Part shown: positions 6,085 through 14,438 of the stretch, piece by piece
Position numbering within the stretch: the stretch's first letter is position 1
Layout of the letters: every line of letters starts with the position of its first letter
NCBI GenBank assembly: GCA_031276775.1
Contig: JAISML010000206.1
Coordinates: 1-18,187, forward strand
Source: Eubacteriales Family XIII. Incertae Sedis bacterium
GTDB lineage: Bacteria > Bacillota > Clostridia > Peptostreptococcales > Anaerovoracaceae
Direction: 5' to 3'
Length of the DNA: 18,187 bases
The notes under the pieces: model-generated
What the model was told of the DNA's origin: nothing
Database searches by the model: none
The model's input: the letters and a program-made list of their open reading frames with translations, nothing else
Program-made: the position numbers and the translations under genes

Positions 6085-7560
6085 TCATTGCGGCGCGAAC
6101 AGTTGCCTGAGCCGTTCCACCTGCGTCGAGGAACCGGCCGAGGCCGCGTAATTCAGGAAGAGGGCTTCGTTGATGGCATGCGCTTGCACGAACGCTTCGA
6201 CGTCTCCCTTGTAATACCGGAAATCTATCACATGGATCTCTTCATAGTTCTCCGCGAGGAAAGGCAGCATCGCATTGGCGAAAGACTCCTTGATCACGAG
6301 CAGTCTGCGCCCATTTTTGTTTTCCGTCACAATGCTGACATACGGCAGATCGCCGGCGGCATAAGCCAAATATTTGTTGCTGCCGGGAATTTCCTGCGGT
6401 TCCTGGGCGAAATGCAGAGGCATGGCCCCGCTCATGTCACTGCCCTCGTAACCGGTCATGGTATACCCGATCCGCGGGCGGTACGCGATCAGATAGTCGG
6501 GATTCTCTTTGAGCAGACTGTTCCCTCCCATGGAATTGTAAAGACTGCCGAGAAATCCTTCGTGCCGCACCTGCCCGTAACTTTCAAGCGGCGCAACGGA
6601 CAGTTTTTTGGACCGGGCATATTCACAGTACGCGTAATACGCGCCCAGGCCGGTCCAATGGTGGTCGGTGCGGAAATAGATATCCTCGTCGCTGTGCGCC
6701 GCCAGCGTGTTGTACACCCAGACTTTGTTTACGGCGGCGGGCAGACGGTTGTAGATGAACGAGATCGCTTCGTATTGGCTGTCCGTCATCTCGCGGTACC
6801 GATCCGGGATCTTGAATTCCACGTTCGTGGGCGCGACCATGACGCTGGTGGCGATCGTGTCTTTGTGCCGCTCGCCGAACGCGCCGACGATGTCCGCGTA
6901 GGCCGCGTTGGACGCCTCGTTGAACCCGTAAAGCTCCAAGACCGTGGTTCCGACCATGAGAACGCCGCCTTTGCGCTCGCCGTCCATATCCGGCAGAGGT
7001 TCTGTCACGCGGCGATCCGGAATGAAGTCCCCCCCGATCACGCGGGCAAACGCCGTTCCCGCAAGAATGGCGTCCGCAGTCTGCCCGTCGTTCGTTCCGG
7101 CGTCTGCGCCGGGATCTTCTTCCACGTTGCCGTCCCTGCCTTCGCTCGCGCCCGCGTCCAAGCGGATGATGACGTCGTCTTCGCCTTTGACGCCGCGCAA
7201 ACCGCGCAAAAACGCCGCTTGCTCGATCATCCACTCCCGAAGGGGGAACGTGTCCGAATAATAGAGGGAAAAATCGACGGTCAATTGTCCGTCGGCGAAT
7301 GCGGCGGCGGACACTTTTGGGGGTTTCTCCAAAGGGCGGTTTTCGATATCGGAGACGGTCGGCTTTTCCGCGAGAAAGCTGATCAGTCCCGTCAACGCCA
7401 ATACGCCCCAGAAAGCGAAAGCCGCAATTTTGTATCTGTCATGAATGCGCGGCGCTTCGCTTCGCGAAAAGCGCGCCGCCCGGCGACGGAACTGCCGCCG
7501 TGAATGCCTGTTCAAATATCGTTTGGAACGTTTCAGTTCCGCTTTTTCATATCGTATCAT
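6085..7560 (-). CDS. DHHW family protein, surface polysaccharide O-acetylation partner
   Basis: A 491-aa extracytoplasmic protein of the DHHW family, related to AlgX/AlgJ-type SGNH proteins that work with an MBOAT acyltransferase. The naming motif TDHHW is at 298-302. The segment YYSDTFPLREW (100-110) is another family hallmark. A very basic N-terminus (about 1-42) is followed by one membrane helix (44-64), so the catalytic part should lie outside the membrane. A 35-residue Asp/Gly/Glu-rich stretch (about 127-162) looks like a disordered insert. The start ATG 7560 has no good ribosome binding site, and a GGGAGGC 25 bases upstream is too far. Termination-coupled reinitiation after the MBOAT gene (40-bp gap) is possible. 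The MBOAT gene directly upstream is the expected partner; the acceptor (teichoic acid, exopolysaccharide or peptidoglycan) is not indicated. Confidence 0.88.
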   Translation of the reverse strand: MIRYEKAELKRSKRYLNRHSRRQFRRRAARFSRSEAPRIHDRYKIAAFAFWGVLALTGLISFLAEKPTVSDIENRPLEKPPKVSAAAFADGQLTVDFSLYYSDTFPLREWMIEQAAFLRGLRGVKGEDDVIIRLDAGASEGRDGNVEEDPGADAGTNDGQTADAILAGTAFARVIGGDFIPDRRVTEPLPDMDGERKGGVLMVGTTVLELYGFNEASNAAYADIVGAFGERHKDTIATSVMVAPTNVEFKIPDRYREMTDSQYEAISFIYNRLPAAVNKVWVYNTLAAHSDEDIYFRTDHHWTGLGAYYAYCEYARSKKLSVAPLESYGQVRHEGFLGSLYNSMGGNSLLKENPDYLIAYRPRIGYTMTGYEGSDMSGAMPLHFAQEPQEIPGSNKYLAYAAGDLPYVSIVTENKNGRRLLVIKESFANAMLPFLAENYEEIHVIDFRYYKGDVEAFVQAHAINEALFLNYAASAGSSTQVERLRQLFAPQ

Positions 7561-7600
7561 ACCGTATCATTCCGTTTTCCGGATCGCCTCCCGCCCCGGC

Positions 7601-9121
7601 TTAAAATCTGAAATAGATAAAGGGATTGTAACTGTTGCCCACCAACATGACGGTGGCGACGAACAGCAATCCTCCGATCACAATGCATTTCGCCGCGAAC
7701 ACCACGCGTTCCCCGACGACGCCCTTCCCCGCAACATACGCGCAGATCGCTTTCGGTATGTTGATGATCCGCATGCACGCCAAAAGTGCAAACGCGACGA
7801 AGAACACATTGTTCATAAACACGACGCGCAATCCCGGGTCGATCAAGCCGTTTGCGCCGACGCCGAACAGTTTGCCCAAAAAAGCGAACATCAGACCCAT
7901 GTCCGTAAAATAAAACCACACCCAACCGATCATCACGACCAGCAGGAGGTAGACATGCCGCAGGATCCGGGGGACGGATTCCAAGCGTTTGCGCAGAAAC
8001 GATTTTTCCGCGACGATGAACGCGAAGTACCACAGCCCCCACAATACGAAATTCCAGCTCGCTCCGTGCCAGAGGCCGGTGAGCGTCCAGACGATGAGCA
8101 GGTTGCGGACGCGGCGCCGGCGGCTGCCGCCGAGGGGAATGTACACATAGTCGCGGAAGAACGAACTGAGCGATATGTGCCACCGCCTCCAAAATTCCGT
8201 GACGGATCGGGACAGATAAGGATAGCGGAAATTTTCATGGTAATGAAACCCCAGGATGCGCCCCATGCCGATGGCCATGTCGGAATAAGCCGAAAAATCA
8301 AAATAGATTTGGAGGGTATACATCAGCAGCCCGAACCACGCGCCCATGACCGACAGAGAACCGAACTGCGCCGGTTCCATATAGGTGACGGACAGGGAAC
8401 CGCAGACGTTGGCCAAGACCGCTTTCTTGGCCAACCCGACGGTGAATCGCTCAATACCGGCGCAGACTTCCCTGAAGTCGGTTTCCCGTTCTCCGATCTC
8501 CGCCGCGACATGACCGTAACGCACGATGGGGCCGGCCACCAACTGCGGGAAGAGGGCGACGTAAAGCAGGAGTTTGGGAAAGGAGCGCTGCGTTTCCACC
8601 TCCCCGCGGTAGACATCGACGACATACGACAATATCTGGAACGTGTAGAAAGAAATTCCGATGGGCAAGGCGATCTGCGGCACGGGCAGATCGAGCCGCG
8701 TCAGGATGTTGAAGGTTTCCACGAGAAAACCGCTGTACTTAAATACGATCAACATTCCGATGTCGAAGACAATCGCCGCAAGCAACGAGGCCCTGCGGAG
8801 GCTGCGCCGCCGGCGTTCGTCCGCAGGTCCGCCGTCATGATCGGCGGAGACGGCCGCACAGTCCCGGGCGTCCGTCCCGTTTTGGCGATCTTCCCCGGTT
8901 TGGATCTCCGCGCCGCGTCCGCCCATCAGCAAAGCCGCACCGTAGTTTACGGCGACGGTCGCGAGCATGAGGAAGACGATGACGGGTTCCCCCCAAGCGT
9001 AAAAAATCAACGAAAACAGGATGAGCGCGCCGTTGCGCCACGCAAGGCTGCGGCGCACAAAATAGCACAGCATGCATGCCGGGAAAAAAACGTACAGAAA
9101 TATCAAACTCGAAAAAACCAA
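7601..9121 (-). CDS. MBOAT family O-acyltransferase (AlgI/DltB/PatA-like)
   Basis: A 506-aa polytopic membrane protein expected to carry acyl groups (usually acetyl) across the membrane for transfer to a cell-surface polymer. The N-terminus MVFSSLIFLYVFFP is typical of AlgI-like proteins. The conserved histidines are visible: H315 in EFWRRWHISLSSFFRDYVYIPLGG's first half, and the active-site H352 in GLWHGASWNFVLWG. Many hydrophobic segments span the length. Residues about 67-110 form an unusually long, charged, Asp/Arg-rich loop between early membrane helices, longer than I expect for this family. The start is a TTG at 9121 with AGGGGA 5 bases upstream; the fit of the N-terminus to the family supports it. 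It starts 15 bases after the MBL-fold gene stop, so the two are probably cotranscribed, with the DHHW partner following. Confidence 0.92.
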   Translation of the reverse strand: MVFSSLIFLYVFFPACMLCYFVRRSLAWRNGALILFSLIFYAWGEPVIVFLMLATVAVNYGAALLMGGRGAEIQTGEDRQNGTDARDCAAVSADHDGGPADERRRRSLRRASLLAAIVFDIGMLIVFKYSGFLVETFNILTRLDLPVPQIALPIGISFYTFQILSYVVDVYRGEVETQRSFPKLLLYVALFPQLVAGPIVRYGHVAAEIGERETDFREVCAGIERFTVGLAKKAVLANVCGSLSVTYMEPAQFGSLSVMGAWFGLLMYTLQIYFDFSAYSDMAIGMGRILGFHYHENFRYPYLSRSVTEFWRRWHISLSSFFRDYVYIPLGGSRRRRVRNLLIVWTLTGLWHGASWNFVLWGLWYFAFIVAEKSFLRKRLESVPRILRHVYLLLVVMIGWVWFYFTDMGLMFAFLGKLFGVGANGLIDPGLRVVFMNNVFFVAFALLACMRIINIPKAICAYVAGKGVVGERVVFAAKCIVIGGLLFVATVMLVGNSYNPFIYFRF

Positions 9122-9136
9122 CGTCGTCCCCTGATT

Positions 9137-10144
9137 TTAATCCCTCGAATAGAAATATACGCCCTCGGATTCAAACCGATTGATTCGACCCTCCCCATAC
9201 AGGTATTGCAGATGGGCAATGGCTTCCCCCGCAGCAAACCATTTCTGCGACAAAGGAAAATCCTCCCACCGATCAAAAGAGACGTCCCAGTGCATTGCCG
9301 CCGCCGCCTCATATGCGTTCATCGCGCGCGTTCCGAGAATGCCGATCAATTCTTCGAGACGGGCGATGTGATGCGCCCGAAGTTCGGCGATCCGTTTGCG
9401 AAACGAATCGGGCGATCTGCGGTGACCCGTGAGCGCCGTACGCACATCGAGGGTTTCCACCTTGCCCAAACTGTCCAAATAGAGTCTGAGCGGGTTGTCC
9501 ATGCCCACCTCGACGGTGATGTTCGGCGTAATGTCGTCGAGCACATGATCGGCGCAGAACAGCAACTGCTTGCTTCCGTCATAAAGGCACATATGCCCCG
9601 GCGTATGTCCCGGCGTCCAGACGCTGCGAAGCGTGTAGCCGCCGTACTCCATTGTCTGCCCCTCGTCAACGGGGATGAAATTCACTTTCTCACGAACATT
9701 ATACTCCCAACCGGGATGGTTTTCCATATTTGTTTTTCCGCGCGACGGATATCCGTAGTGCGCGTATATGCCGTCCAATTCCTCCCAATACGCCGGTGTG
9801 GTGGCATAATTGATGAGATCGCCGTCGGCTTTGCTGCAATAGATGCGGCTGCCCGCGGAAGCCATTTTCTTCATCAGTCCGCAATGATCCGAATGAAGAT
9901 GCGTGACGAATATGTCCGTCCCGCCCGGATCCGCGTTCAGTGCTTTCAGCGCGCCGCGCAAAACCGTCTCGCACTCCGGTCTGTTGAAACCTGTGTCGAT
10001 CAGCAGATTTCTGCCGCCGTGGGCAGCGTCGCCCCTGATCAGGTAGGCGTTCAGAAAGCGCAGGGGATTTTTCGGCAAAGGCACGAGGATGCGGTAGACG
10101 CCCGCCGCCGCTTCATGTATGGTTTCTTTCAGGTTTTGATTCAT
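9137..10144 (-). CDS. Metallo-beta-lactamase-fold hydrolase with C-terminal helical domain
   Basis: A 335-aa cytosolic MBL-fold enzyme, probably binding two metal ions. Metal ligands are visible: H82-x-H84-x-D86-H87 in THLHSDHCG, H180 in TPGHTPGH, D199 in FCADH, and a late histidine in TGHRRSP. The C-terminal 80 residues resemble the winged-helix-like extension of LACTB2-type and hydroxyacylglutathione-hydrolase-like MBL proteins. The substrate is unknown; thioester or ester hydrolysis fits the neighbouring acyl-CoA genes but is inference. ATG 10144 is chosen over TTG 10159 because GGGGT at 10152-10156 gives normal spacing to it. It lies 87 bases after the aminotransferase gene and 15 bases before the MBOAT gene, so it could belong to either unit. 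Spacing favours the MBOAT side. Confidence 0.87.
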   Translation of the reverse strand: MNQNLKETIHEAAAGVYRILVPLPKNPLRFLNAYLIRGDAAHGGRNLLIDTGFNRPECETVLRGALKALNADPGGTDIFVTHLHSDHCGLMKKMASAGSRIYCSKADGDLINYATTPAYWEELDGIYAHYGYPSRGKTNMENHPGWEYNVREKVNFIPVDEGQTMEYGGYTLRSVWTPGHTPGHMCLYDGSKQLLFCADHVLDDITPNITVEVGMDNPLRLYLDSLGKVETLDVRTALTGHRRSPDSFRKRIAELRAHHIARLEELIGILGTRAMNAYEAAAAMHWDVSFDRWEDFPLSQKWFAAGEAIAHLQYLYGEGRINRFESEGVYFYSRD

Positions 10145-10211
10145 GGCGCAATACCCCAATCATGCAATACAGGACTTTCGCGTGCGCGGTAAGGCGGTAT
10201 CGAAACGCGGT

Positions 10212-10231
10212 GTTGCCGCCCGTTGCCGCCC
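10212..10231. repeat. Tandem 10-bp repeat
   Basis: GTTGCCGCCC occurs twice in immediate succession in the 87-bp gap after the aminotransferase stop. It looks like a small slippage duplication, with no obvious function. No convincing terminator or promoter is seen in the rest of the gap. Confidence 0.6.
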
Positions 10232-11578
10232 CTATTGACCGACGCCGTTTCGCGCTTCCACGACCGTCATTGCCTCGTCCAATCTGTCCACGATCTTGTC
10301 GACTTCCCCGCGCGTGATGACGAAAGCCGGCGAAATCACCAACGCGTCCCCGGACTGTCCCCGGTTGCATCCGCTCGAAGATTCGATGATCATGTTCCCT
10401 TTCAGCGCTTCCCTGTTGACCTGCAACGCGAACTTGGCGCCGGCGGGGAAGCTCTCTTTCGTGGTTTTGTCCCGCACCAACTCGATGCCGACCATCAGCC
10501 CTCTGCCCCGAACATCCCCGAAAGTGGGGTGCTTCTCCGCGATCTCCGTCACCCTCTGCTTCAGATAGTCGCCCATCTTTCGGCAGTTCTCCACGAGATC
10601 GTGTTCCTTCAAATACCGGTAAGCCGCCAGTTGCGTCGCCGCGCCCAAGGGATTGCCGGACCACGAGTAACCCGGCGTGAAGTCGCCCTTGTTCTCATAG
10701 AGTCCGTCATAGAATTTTTGCGTGACGGAAACCGCCGCGAGCGGAAAGTAACCGCCGCTGACCGCCTTGCCCGTCACAACCATGTCGGGGACGATCCCGT
10801 AATGCTTGTAGGCGAACATCTTGCCCGTCCGACCGAAACCGGTCATCACCTCGTCCGCGATCATCACCACATCGTACGCATCGCATATCCGTCGGATCTC
10901 CTTGAAATACCCGGGATGCGGTTCTGCCGCGCACAGGGACATGCCGGAGATCGGCTCCGCGATGAACGCCGCCACAGTTTCCGGTCCCTGCGCGAGAATC
11001 TCATTTTCCAAGGCTTTCGCGCACTGAAGCCCGCAGGTTTCCGGCTTTTGATCAAACCAGCAGCGGTAGCAGTAGCACGGCGCGATGTGACCGTGTTCGA
11101 AGAGATATGGCTCATATCCCGATCGCCGCTTTGTGAATCCGCTGACGGCCAATACGCCCATGCTGCTCCCATGGTAACTCTGCCACCGCGACAGAATTTT
11201 GTATTTGCCAAAGTTGCCGCGCACGAGATGATAGTTTCGCACCAATTTGATGGCAATCTCGTTGGCCTCGCTGCCTCCCGCTACCTGAAACGTCTTGACG
11301 AGATCGCCGTCCGACGCTTCATGGAACGTGGCGCAGGATTCCTCGAGGACGGGCGTCACGCAGTCGTCTCTGTGGGCAAACGCCAATTTGACGGCCTGCT
11401 CCCGCATCGCGTCGGCGATCTCTTCGATGCCGTGCCCCAGACTCACCAGCACCGGACCGGAGGCGCCGTCGATGATCTCCGTGCCGTCCTCCGTATACAT
11501 ATAAATGCCTTTGCCGCGCTCAATGCGCGGATAATCCCTGAAAAAATCCGCATTCAACACATAATTTTTGTCTGCCAT
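10232..11578 (-). CDS. Class III PLP-dependent aminotransferase, substrate unknown
   Basis: A 448-aa fold-type I aminotransferase of class III (the omega-amino acid, GABA and beta-alanine type). The PLP-phosphate loop AGGSEAN (100-106), the PLP-binding D242 in ADEVMTGFGRTG and the Schiff-base lysine K271 in VTGKAVSGGYFPL are all present. An insert with five closely spaced cysteines (C168, C170, C173, C182, C186; APCYCYRC and ETCGLQC) sits before the PLP aspartate and may bind a metal or be structural. The start ATG 11578 has GGGGAGGA (11583-11590) directly upstream. It follows the CoA-transferase and thiolase genes on the same strand after a 157-bp gap with two hairpins. A role making an oxo acid or semialdehyde that ends in acetoacetate or acetyl-CoA is plausible. 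Beta-lysine or another beta- or omega-amino acid could be the substrate, but this is untested. Confidence 0.88.
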   Translation of the reverse strand: MADKNYVLNADFFRDYPRIERGKGIYMYTEDGTEIIDGASGPVLVSLGHGIEEIADAMREQAVKLAFAHRDDCVTPVLEESCATFHEASDGDLVKTFQVAGGSEANEIAIKLVRNYHLVRGNFGKYKILSRWQSYHGSSMGVLAVSGFTKRRSGYEPYLFEHGHIAPCYCYRCWFDQKPETCGLQCAKALENEILAQGPETVAAFIAEPISGMSLCAAEPHPGYFKEIRRICDAYDVVMIADEVMTGFGRTGKMFAYKHYGIVPDMVVTGKAVSGGYFPLAAVSVTQKFYDGLYENKGDFTPGYSWSGNPLGAATQLAAYRYLKEHDLVENCRKMGDYLKQRVTEIAEKHPTFGDVRGRGLMVGIELVRDKTTKESFPAGAKFALQVNREALKGNMIIESSSGCNRGQSGDALVISPAFVITRGEVDKIVDRLDEAMTVVEARNGVGQ

Positions 11579-11604
11579 TGCATCCTCCCCATCTATTTTG
11601 GAAA

Positions 11605-11634
11605 CGCCGGTCGAATCACTCCTTTCAACCGGCG
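11605..11634 (-). other. Hairpin before the aminotransferase gene
   Basis: CGCCGGT (11605-11611) and ACCGGCG (11628-11634) form a perfect 7-bp stem with a 16-base loop. The hairpin is 26 bases upstream of the aminotransferase start, in its leader. The loop contains an AGGAG sequence on the minus strand. No T-run follows, so it is more likely an mRNA stability or processing element than a terminator. Confidence 0.35.
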
Positions 11635-11685
11635 CCGTTCCTGTCGTGTGCTGTCATCTGTGATTCAGTCTCCGTTTTGGGATAC

Positions 11686-11713
11686 GGGAACGCCGCAGCC
11701 GCGCGGCATTCCC
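11686..11713 (-). terminator. Strong hairpin after the thiolase gene, possible terminator
   Basis: GGGAA-C-GCCGC (11686-11696) pairs with GCGGC-A-TTCCC (11703-11713), broken by one mismatch, with a 6-base loop. It lies 22 bases past the thiolase stop. No T-run follows in the minus direction, so it may only attenuate transcription or protect the 3' end of the upstream message. Confidence 0.4.
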
Positions 11714-11735
11714 CTCCCCATGCGCGTACGGTACC

Positions 11736-12908
11736 TTACGGTCTTTCAAAAATCGCGGCGGAGCCTTCGCCGCCGCCGACGCACATGGTGACGATGGCAT
11801 ATTTGCCCGCGTTCGGGTGGTTTTTCAGCCAATAGGCCGCTTTCGCGGTGAGTACCGCACCCGTCGCGCCCAACGCGTGACCGAGGGCAATCGCGCCGCC
11901 GTCGGGATTGACGCGGGTCGGATCCAAGCCCAATTGTTCGATGCAGGCGATCGCCTGCGAAGCGAACGCCTCATTGATCTCGATGACACCGACTTCATCC
12001 AAGGAGACGCCGGTCTGCGCGAGCGCTTTCCGCACGGCGCCTATGGGACCCAGTCCCATCAGCGCGGGATCGAGCCCCACCGACGCAAAGCCTTTCACTT
12101 TCAACAGGGGCGCGACGCCCAGGGCTTTCGCTTTGTCGGCGCTCATGATCACGACCGCCGCCGCGCCGTCGTTCATGGGACAGCTGTTGCCGGCCGTCAC
12201 GGATCCGTCCTTGACGAATACGGGTCGGAGTTTGGAAAGTTGCTCCGGGCTCGCGTCGCGTCGTGGACTCTCGTCGGTGTCAAACAGCGCTTCTTCGCGT
12301 TTGACGCGAATCGGAACGGGCAGAATCTGCTCCCTGAAGTTGCCCGCGTCGATGGCTTTCACAGCCTTGATGTGACTGTTTAACGCGAATTCATCCAGCT
12401 TCTCTCTCGTAATGGGGTATTCTTTCAGGACGTTTTCCGCCGTAATGCCCATATCGGGATTGCCGATCTTGGGCGGCGACATCATGACATAGCTGAACTC
12501 CGGATAGGAATAGCTGTAAGGACGCTTGGATTTCGACATGAAATACGGATTGTTCGTCATGCTCTCCGCGCCGCCCGCGACGTAAACCTCGCCGTGTCCG
12601 CTCTCGATCATGGCTGCGGCCATCAGGATGGTCTCCAGCCCCGAAGCGCATTGTCTGTCAAATTGAATGCCGGGAACGGTAATGGGCAGATCGGCTTCCA
12701 GCGCGACCACCCGGCCCAGATTGCCGGGCGCGCCCTCCGCGTTGCCCATGTATACTTCCGTGATTTCCTCCGGATCGACGCCCGCCCGTTTGACGGCCTC
12801 TTTGACGACCATGCCGCCCAATTGGTAGCCTTCGTATTGCGCGAGGGCGCCCGCATATTTGCCGATCGGCGTCCGCACCGCGGAAACGATCACTGCTTCT
12901 CTGCTCAT
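11736..12908 (-). CDS. Acetyl-CoA C-acetyltransferase (thiolase)
   Basis: Catalyses acetoacetyl-CoA plus CoA to and from two acetyl-CoA. The 390-aa length is standard. Catalytic residues are C87 in DRQCASGLE (acyl-enzyme cysteine), the NEAFASQ loop, H344 in GGAIALGHALGATGA and C376 in MCVGGGEGSAAIFER. The last motif has Glu where biosynthetic PhaA/AtoB enzymes usually have Met or Gln (GGGMG, GGGQG), so a somewhat different chain-length preference cannot be excluded. The start ATG 12908 is preceded by AGAGG with normal spacing. It is 80 bases downstream of the CoA-transferase beta gene on the same strand. Together they give acetoacetate to acetoacetyl-CoA to acetyl-CoA, or the reverse. Confidence 0.92.
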   Translation of the reverse strand: MSREAVIVSAVRTPIGKYAGALAQYEGYQLGGMVVKEAVKRAGVDPEEITEVYMGNAEGAPGNLGRVVALEADLPITVPGIQFDRQCASGLETILMAAAMIESGHGEVYVAGGAESMTNNPYFMSKSKRPYSYSYPEFSYVMMSPPKIGNPDMGITAENVLKEYPITREKLDEFALNSHIKAVKAIDAGNFREQILPVPIRVKREEALFDTDESPRRDASPEQLSKLRPVFVKDGSVTAGNSCPMNDGAAAVVIMSADKAKALGVAPLLKVKGFASVGLDPALMGLGPIGAVRKALAQTGVSLDEVGVIEINEAFASQAIACIEQLGLDPTRVNPDGGAIALGHALGATGAVLTAKAAYWLKNHPNAGKYAIVTMCVGGGEGSAAIFERP

Positions 12909-12988
12909 GTTTTCCTCTCTTTCCTTTTGTGTCGCTTCACCGGGCGTCTGAAAAACCGTCTTCGTGATTCCCGGCTCCGCATTCGTCT

Positions 12989-13660
12989 TTACGCTTCGTA
13001 GCTGATCGTTCTCACCTTGTCGGCCACGCGCAGTTCCGCGCCGGTCTTTGCCACGACCTCATCGACGGTATGTCCCTCAAAGACCTCTTTGAGCAGAAAG
13101 CCTTTTTCGTCCACCTCGATCACCGCGATGTCCGTAATGATGAGCGATACGCAGCCCAATGCCGTCAAAGGCAGTTCGCAGGTTTTTTTCAATTTGGGAT
13201 TGCCCTTTTTGTCCGTGTGCATGGTCACCGCGATCACTTTCTTCGCGTGCCGCGCAAGATCCATCGCGCCGCCCATGCCCGGGATCAGCCCGCCGGGAAC
13301 CATCCAGTTCGCGAGATCGCCGTTCTCCGCGACTTCCAACGCGCCGAGAACCGTGATGTCCAATTTCCCGGATCTGACCAGGGCGAAAGAATCCGCGCTG
13401 TCGAAGAACGAAGCGCCGGGCACCGTCGTGATGGGTACGCCGCCGGAATCGATCAATTCTTTGTCCTCTTTGCCGGACTCGGGCGCGGGACCCGCTCCCA
13501 GAACGCCGTTTTCGGCGTGGAGAAATACCGTTTTATCCTGCGGTATATAGTTTACGACTTTCTGCGGGATGCCGAATCCCAGATTCACCACATTGCCGTT
13601 GTCGATCTCCTCGGCGGCCCTCTTGGCCATCATTTCTTTGATTGCCATTCCCATGTCCAT
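12989..13660 (-). CDS. 3-oxoacid/acetoacetate CoA-transferase, subunit B
   Basis: Beta subunit (223 aa) of a class I CoA-transferase (AtoA/CtfB/ScoB type), moving CoA between acetoacetate and another acid such as acetate, butyrate or succinate. The catalytic glutamate that forms the glutamyl-CoA thioester is E50 in HAENGVLGAGP. NLGFGIP (26-32) and GGAMDLARHAKKV are further family motifs. The start ATG 13660 is supported by AAGGAGGAGGTG at 13662-13673. That site is embedded in the last codons of the alpha-subunit gene, and the reading frames overlap by 31 bases, which favours coupled translation and 1:1 subunits. Later in-frame ATGs lack a ribosome binding site. Confidence 0.93.
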   Translation of the reverse strand: MDMGMAIKEMMAKRAAEEIDNGNVVNLGFGIPQKVVNYIPQDKTVFLHAENGVLGAGPAPESGKEDKELIDSGGVPITTVPGASFFDSADSFALVRSGKLDITVLGALEVAENGDLANWMVPGGLIPGMGGAMDLARHAKKVIAVTMHTDKKGNPKLKKTCELPLTALGCVSLIITDIAVIEVDEKGFLLKEVFEGHTVDEVVAKTGAELRVADKVRTISYEA

Positions 13661-14337
13661 TCACCTCCTCCTTGTACGATGATATCCACATAAGCGCCGG
13701 GCGTGACCACATGCTCCGGATCGATCGCTCCGAGCGGAACGATCTCGCGCGCGTCCACGATCGTGACGTCGGCCGCCCGCGCCATATGGGGATTGAGCCC
13801 CCTGGCCGTCTTGTTGTAGATCAGGTTGCCGAATTCATCGGCTTTTTCGGCGAGAATGATCGCGACGTCCGCTCTGAGCGCCGTTTCCAGCAAATATTCC
13901 TTTCCGTTCAGCGTGACCTTGGGTTTGCCTTCCTCGATGATCGTGCCCATGCCCACGTCGGTCAGAAATCCCGGTATGCCCACGCCGCCCGCTCTGATCC
14001 GTTCGGCCAACGTGCCTTGCGGTGAAAATTCAACTTCCAACTTGCCCTCGTGCAGCAGTTCCCCCGTTCGCGGGGTGGCGCCGATGTGACTGGTGATCAG
14101 TTTCTTCACCTGCTCCCCTCGGATGATGTAATCCGGCCCCACTTCCGGATCGCCTGCGTCGACAGAGATGAGCGTCAGATTTTTGACGCCTTTTTTGATG
14201 ATCTCCTGCACCAACCGATAGGAGGATCCCACGCCGCAGAAGCCCGCGAGCATAATGCTCGTTCCGTCGTTGATGTACGACATGGCTTCTTCCACCGTGC
14301 GAATCTTCCCGAATTTGTTTTCCAACTTTTCAGCCAT
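13630..14337 (-). CDS. 3-oxoacid/acetoacetate CoA-transferase, subunit A
   Basis: Alpha subunit (235 aa) of the class I CoA-transferase (AtoD/CtfA/ScoA type), which builds the active enzyme with the beta subunit encoded directly downstream. Family motifs include IMLAGFCGVGSSYRLV (28-43, the glycine-rich oxyanion-forming loop), EFSPQGTLAERIRAGG, and IPGFLTDVGMGT. The start ATG 14337 has AGGAGGA at 14346-14352, 8 bases upstream. It is the first gene of the catabolic set and follows a 439-bp non-coding stretch that may hold its promoter. Which acid is the partner of acetoacetate cannot be told from the sequence. The butyrate and acetate types used in amino-acid fermentation are the likeliest. 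Confidence 0.93.
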   Translation of the reverse strand: MAEKLENKFGKIRTVEEAMSYINDGTSIMLAGFCGVGSSYRLVQEIIKKGVKNLTLISVDAGDPEVGPDYIIRGEQVKKLITSHIGATPRTGELLHEGKLEVEFSPQGTLAERIRAGGVGIPGFLTDVGMGTIIEEGKPKVTLNGKEYLLETALRADVAIILAEKADEFGNLIYNKTARGLNPHMARAADVTIVDAREIVPLGAIDPEHVVTPGAYVDIIVQGGGEWTWEWQSKK

Positions 14338-14410
14338 AAATCAAATCCTCCTCATAACAGCGATTACGGGTTTTGAAGAAGTGTCGGCATCCACCGTCTC
14401 CTCACTTCTT

Positions 14411-14438
14411 ATTTTGTTTGAAGCAAATCCCATGCCAA
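14411..14438 (-). promoter_or_regulatory. Possible promoter of the CoA-transferase operon
   Basis: On the minus strand, TTGGCA (14438-14433, five of six) and CAAAAT (14416-14411, four of six) are 16 bases apart. Transcription would start near 14404, about 67 bases before the coding start. The spacing and -10 match are only fair, so this is a tentative call. Confidence 0.32.

Noticed and set aside
4884..6136. Shared 13-mer GTCGAGGAACCGG at about 4884 and 6124
   Set aside because: Both copies fall inside unrelated coding sequences and similarity stops at the ends; likely coincidence in GC-rich DNA.
5038..10192. Two very long plus-strand open frames (821 and 915 residues)
   Set aside because: They run antisense to the SPFH, DHHW, MBOAT and MBL-fold genes, cross several real gene boundaries, and show Arg/His/Gln-rich shadow composition without domains.
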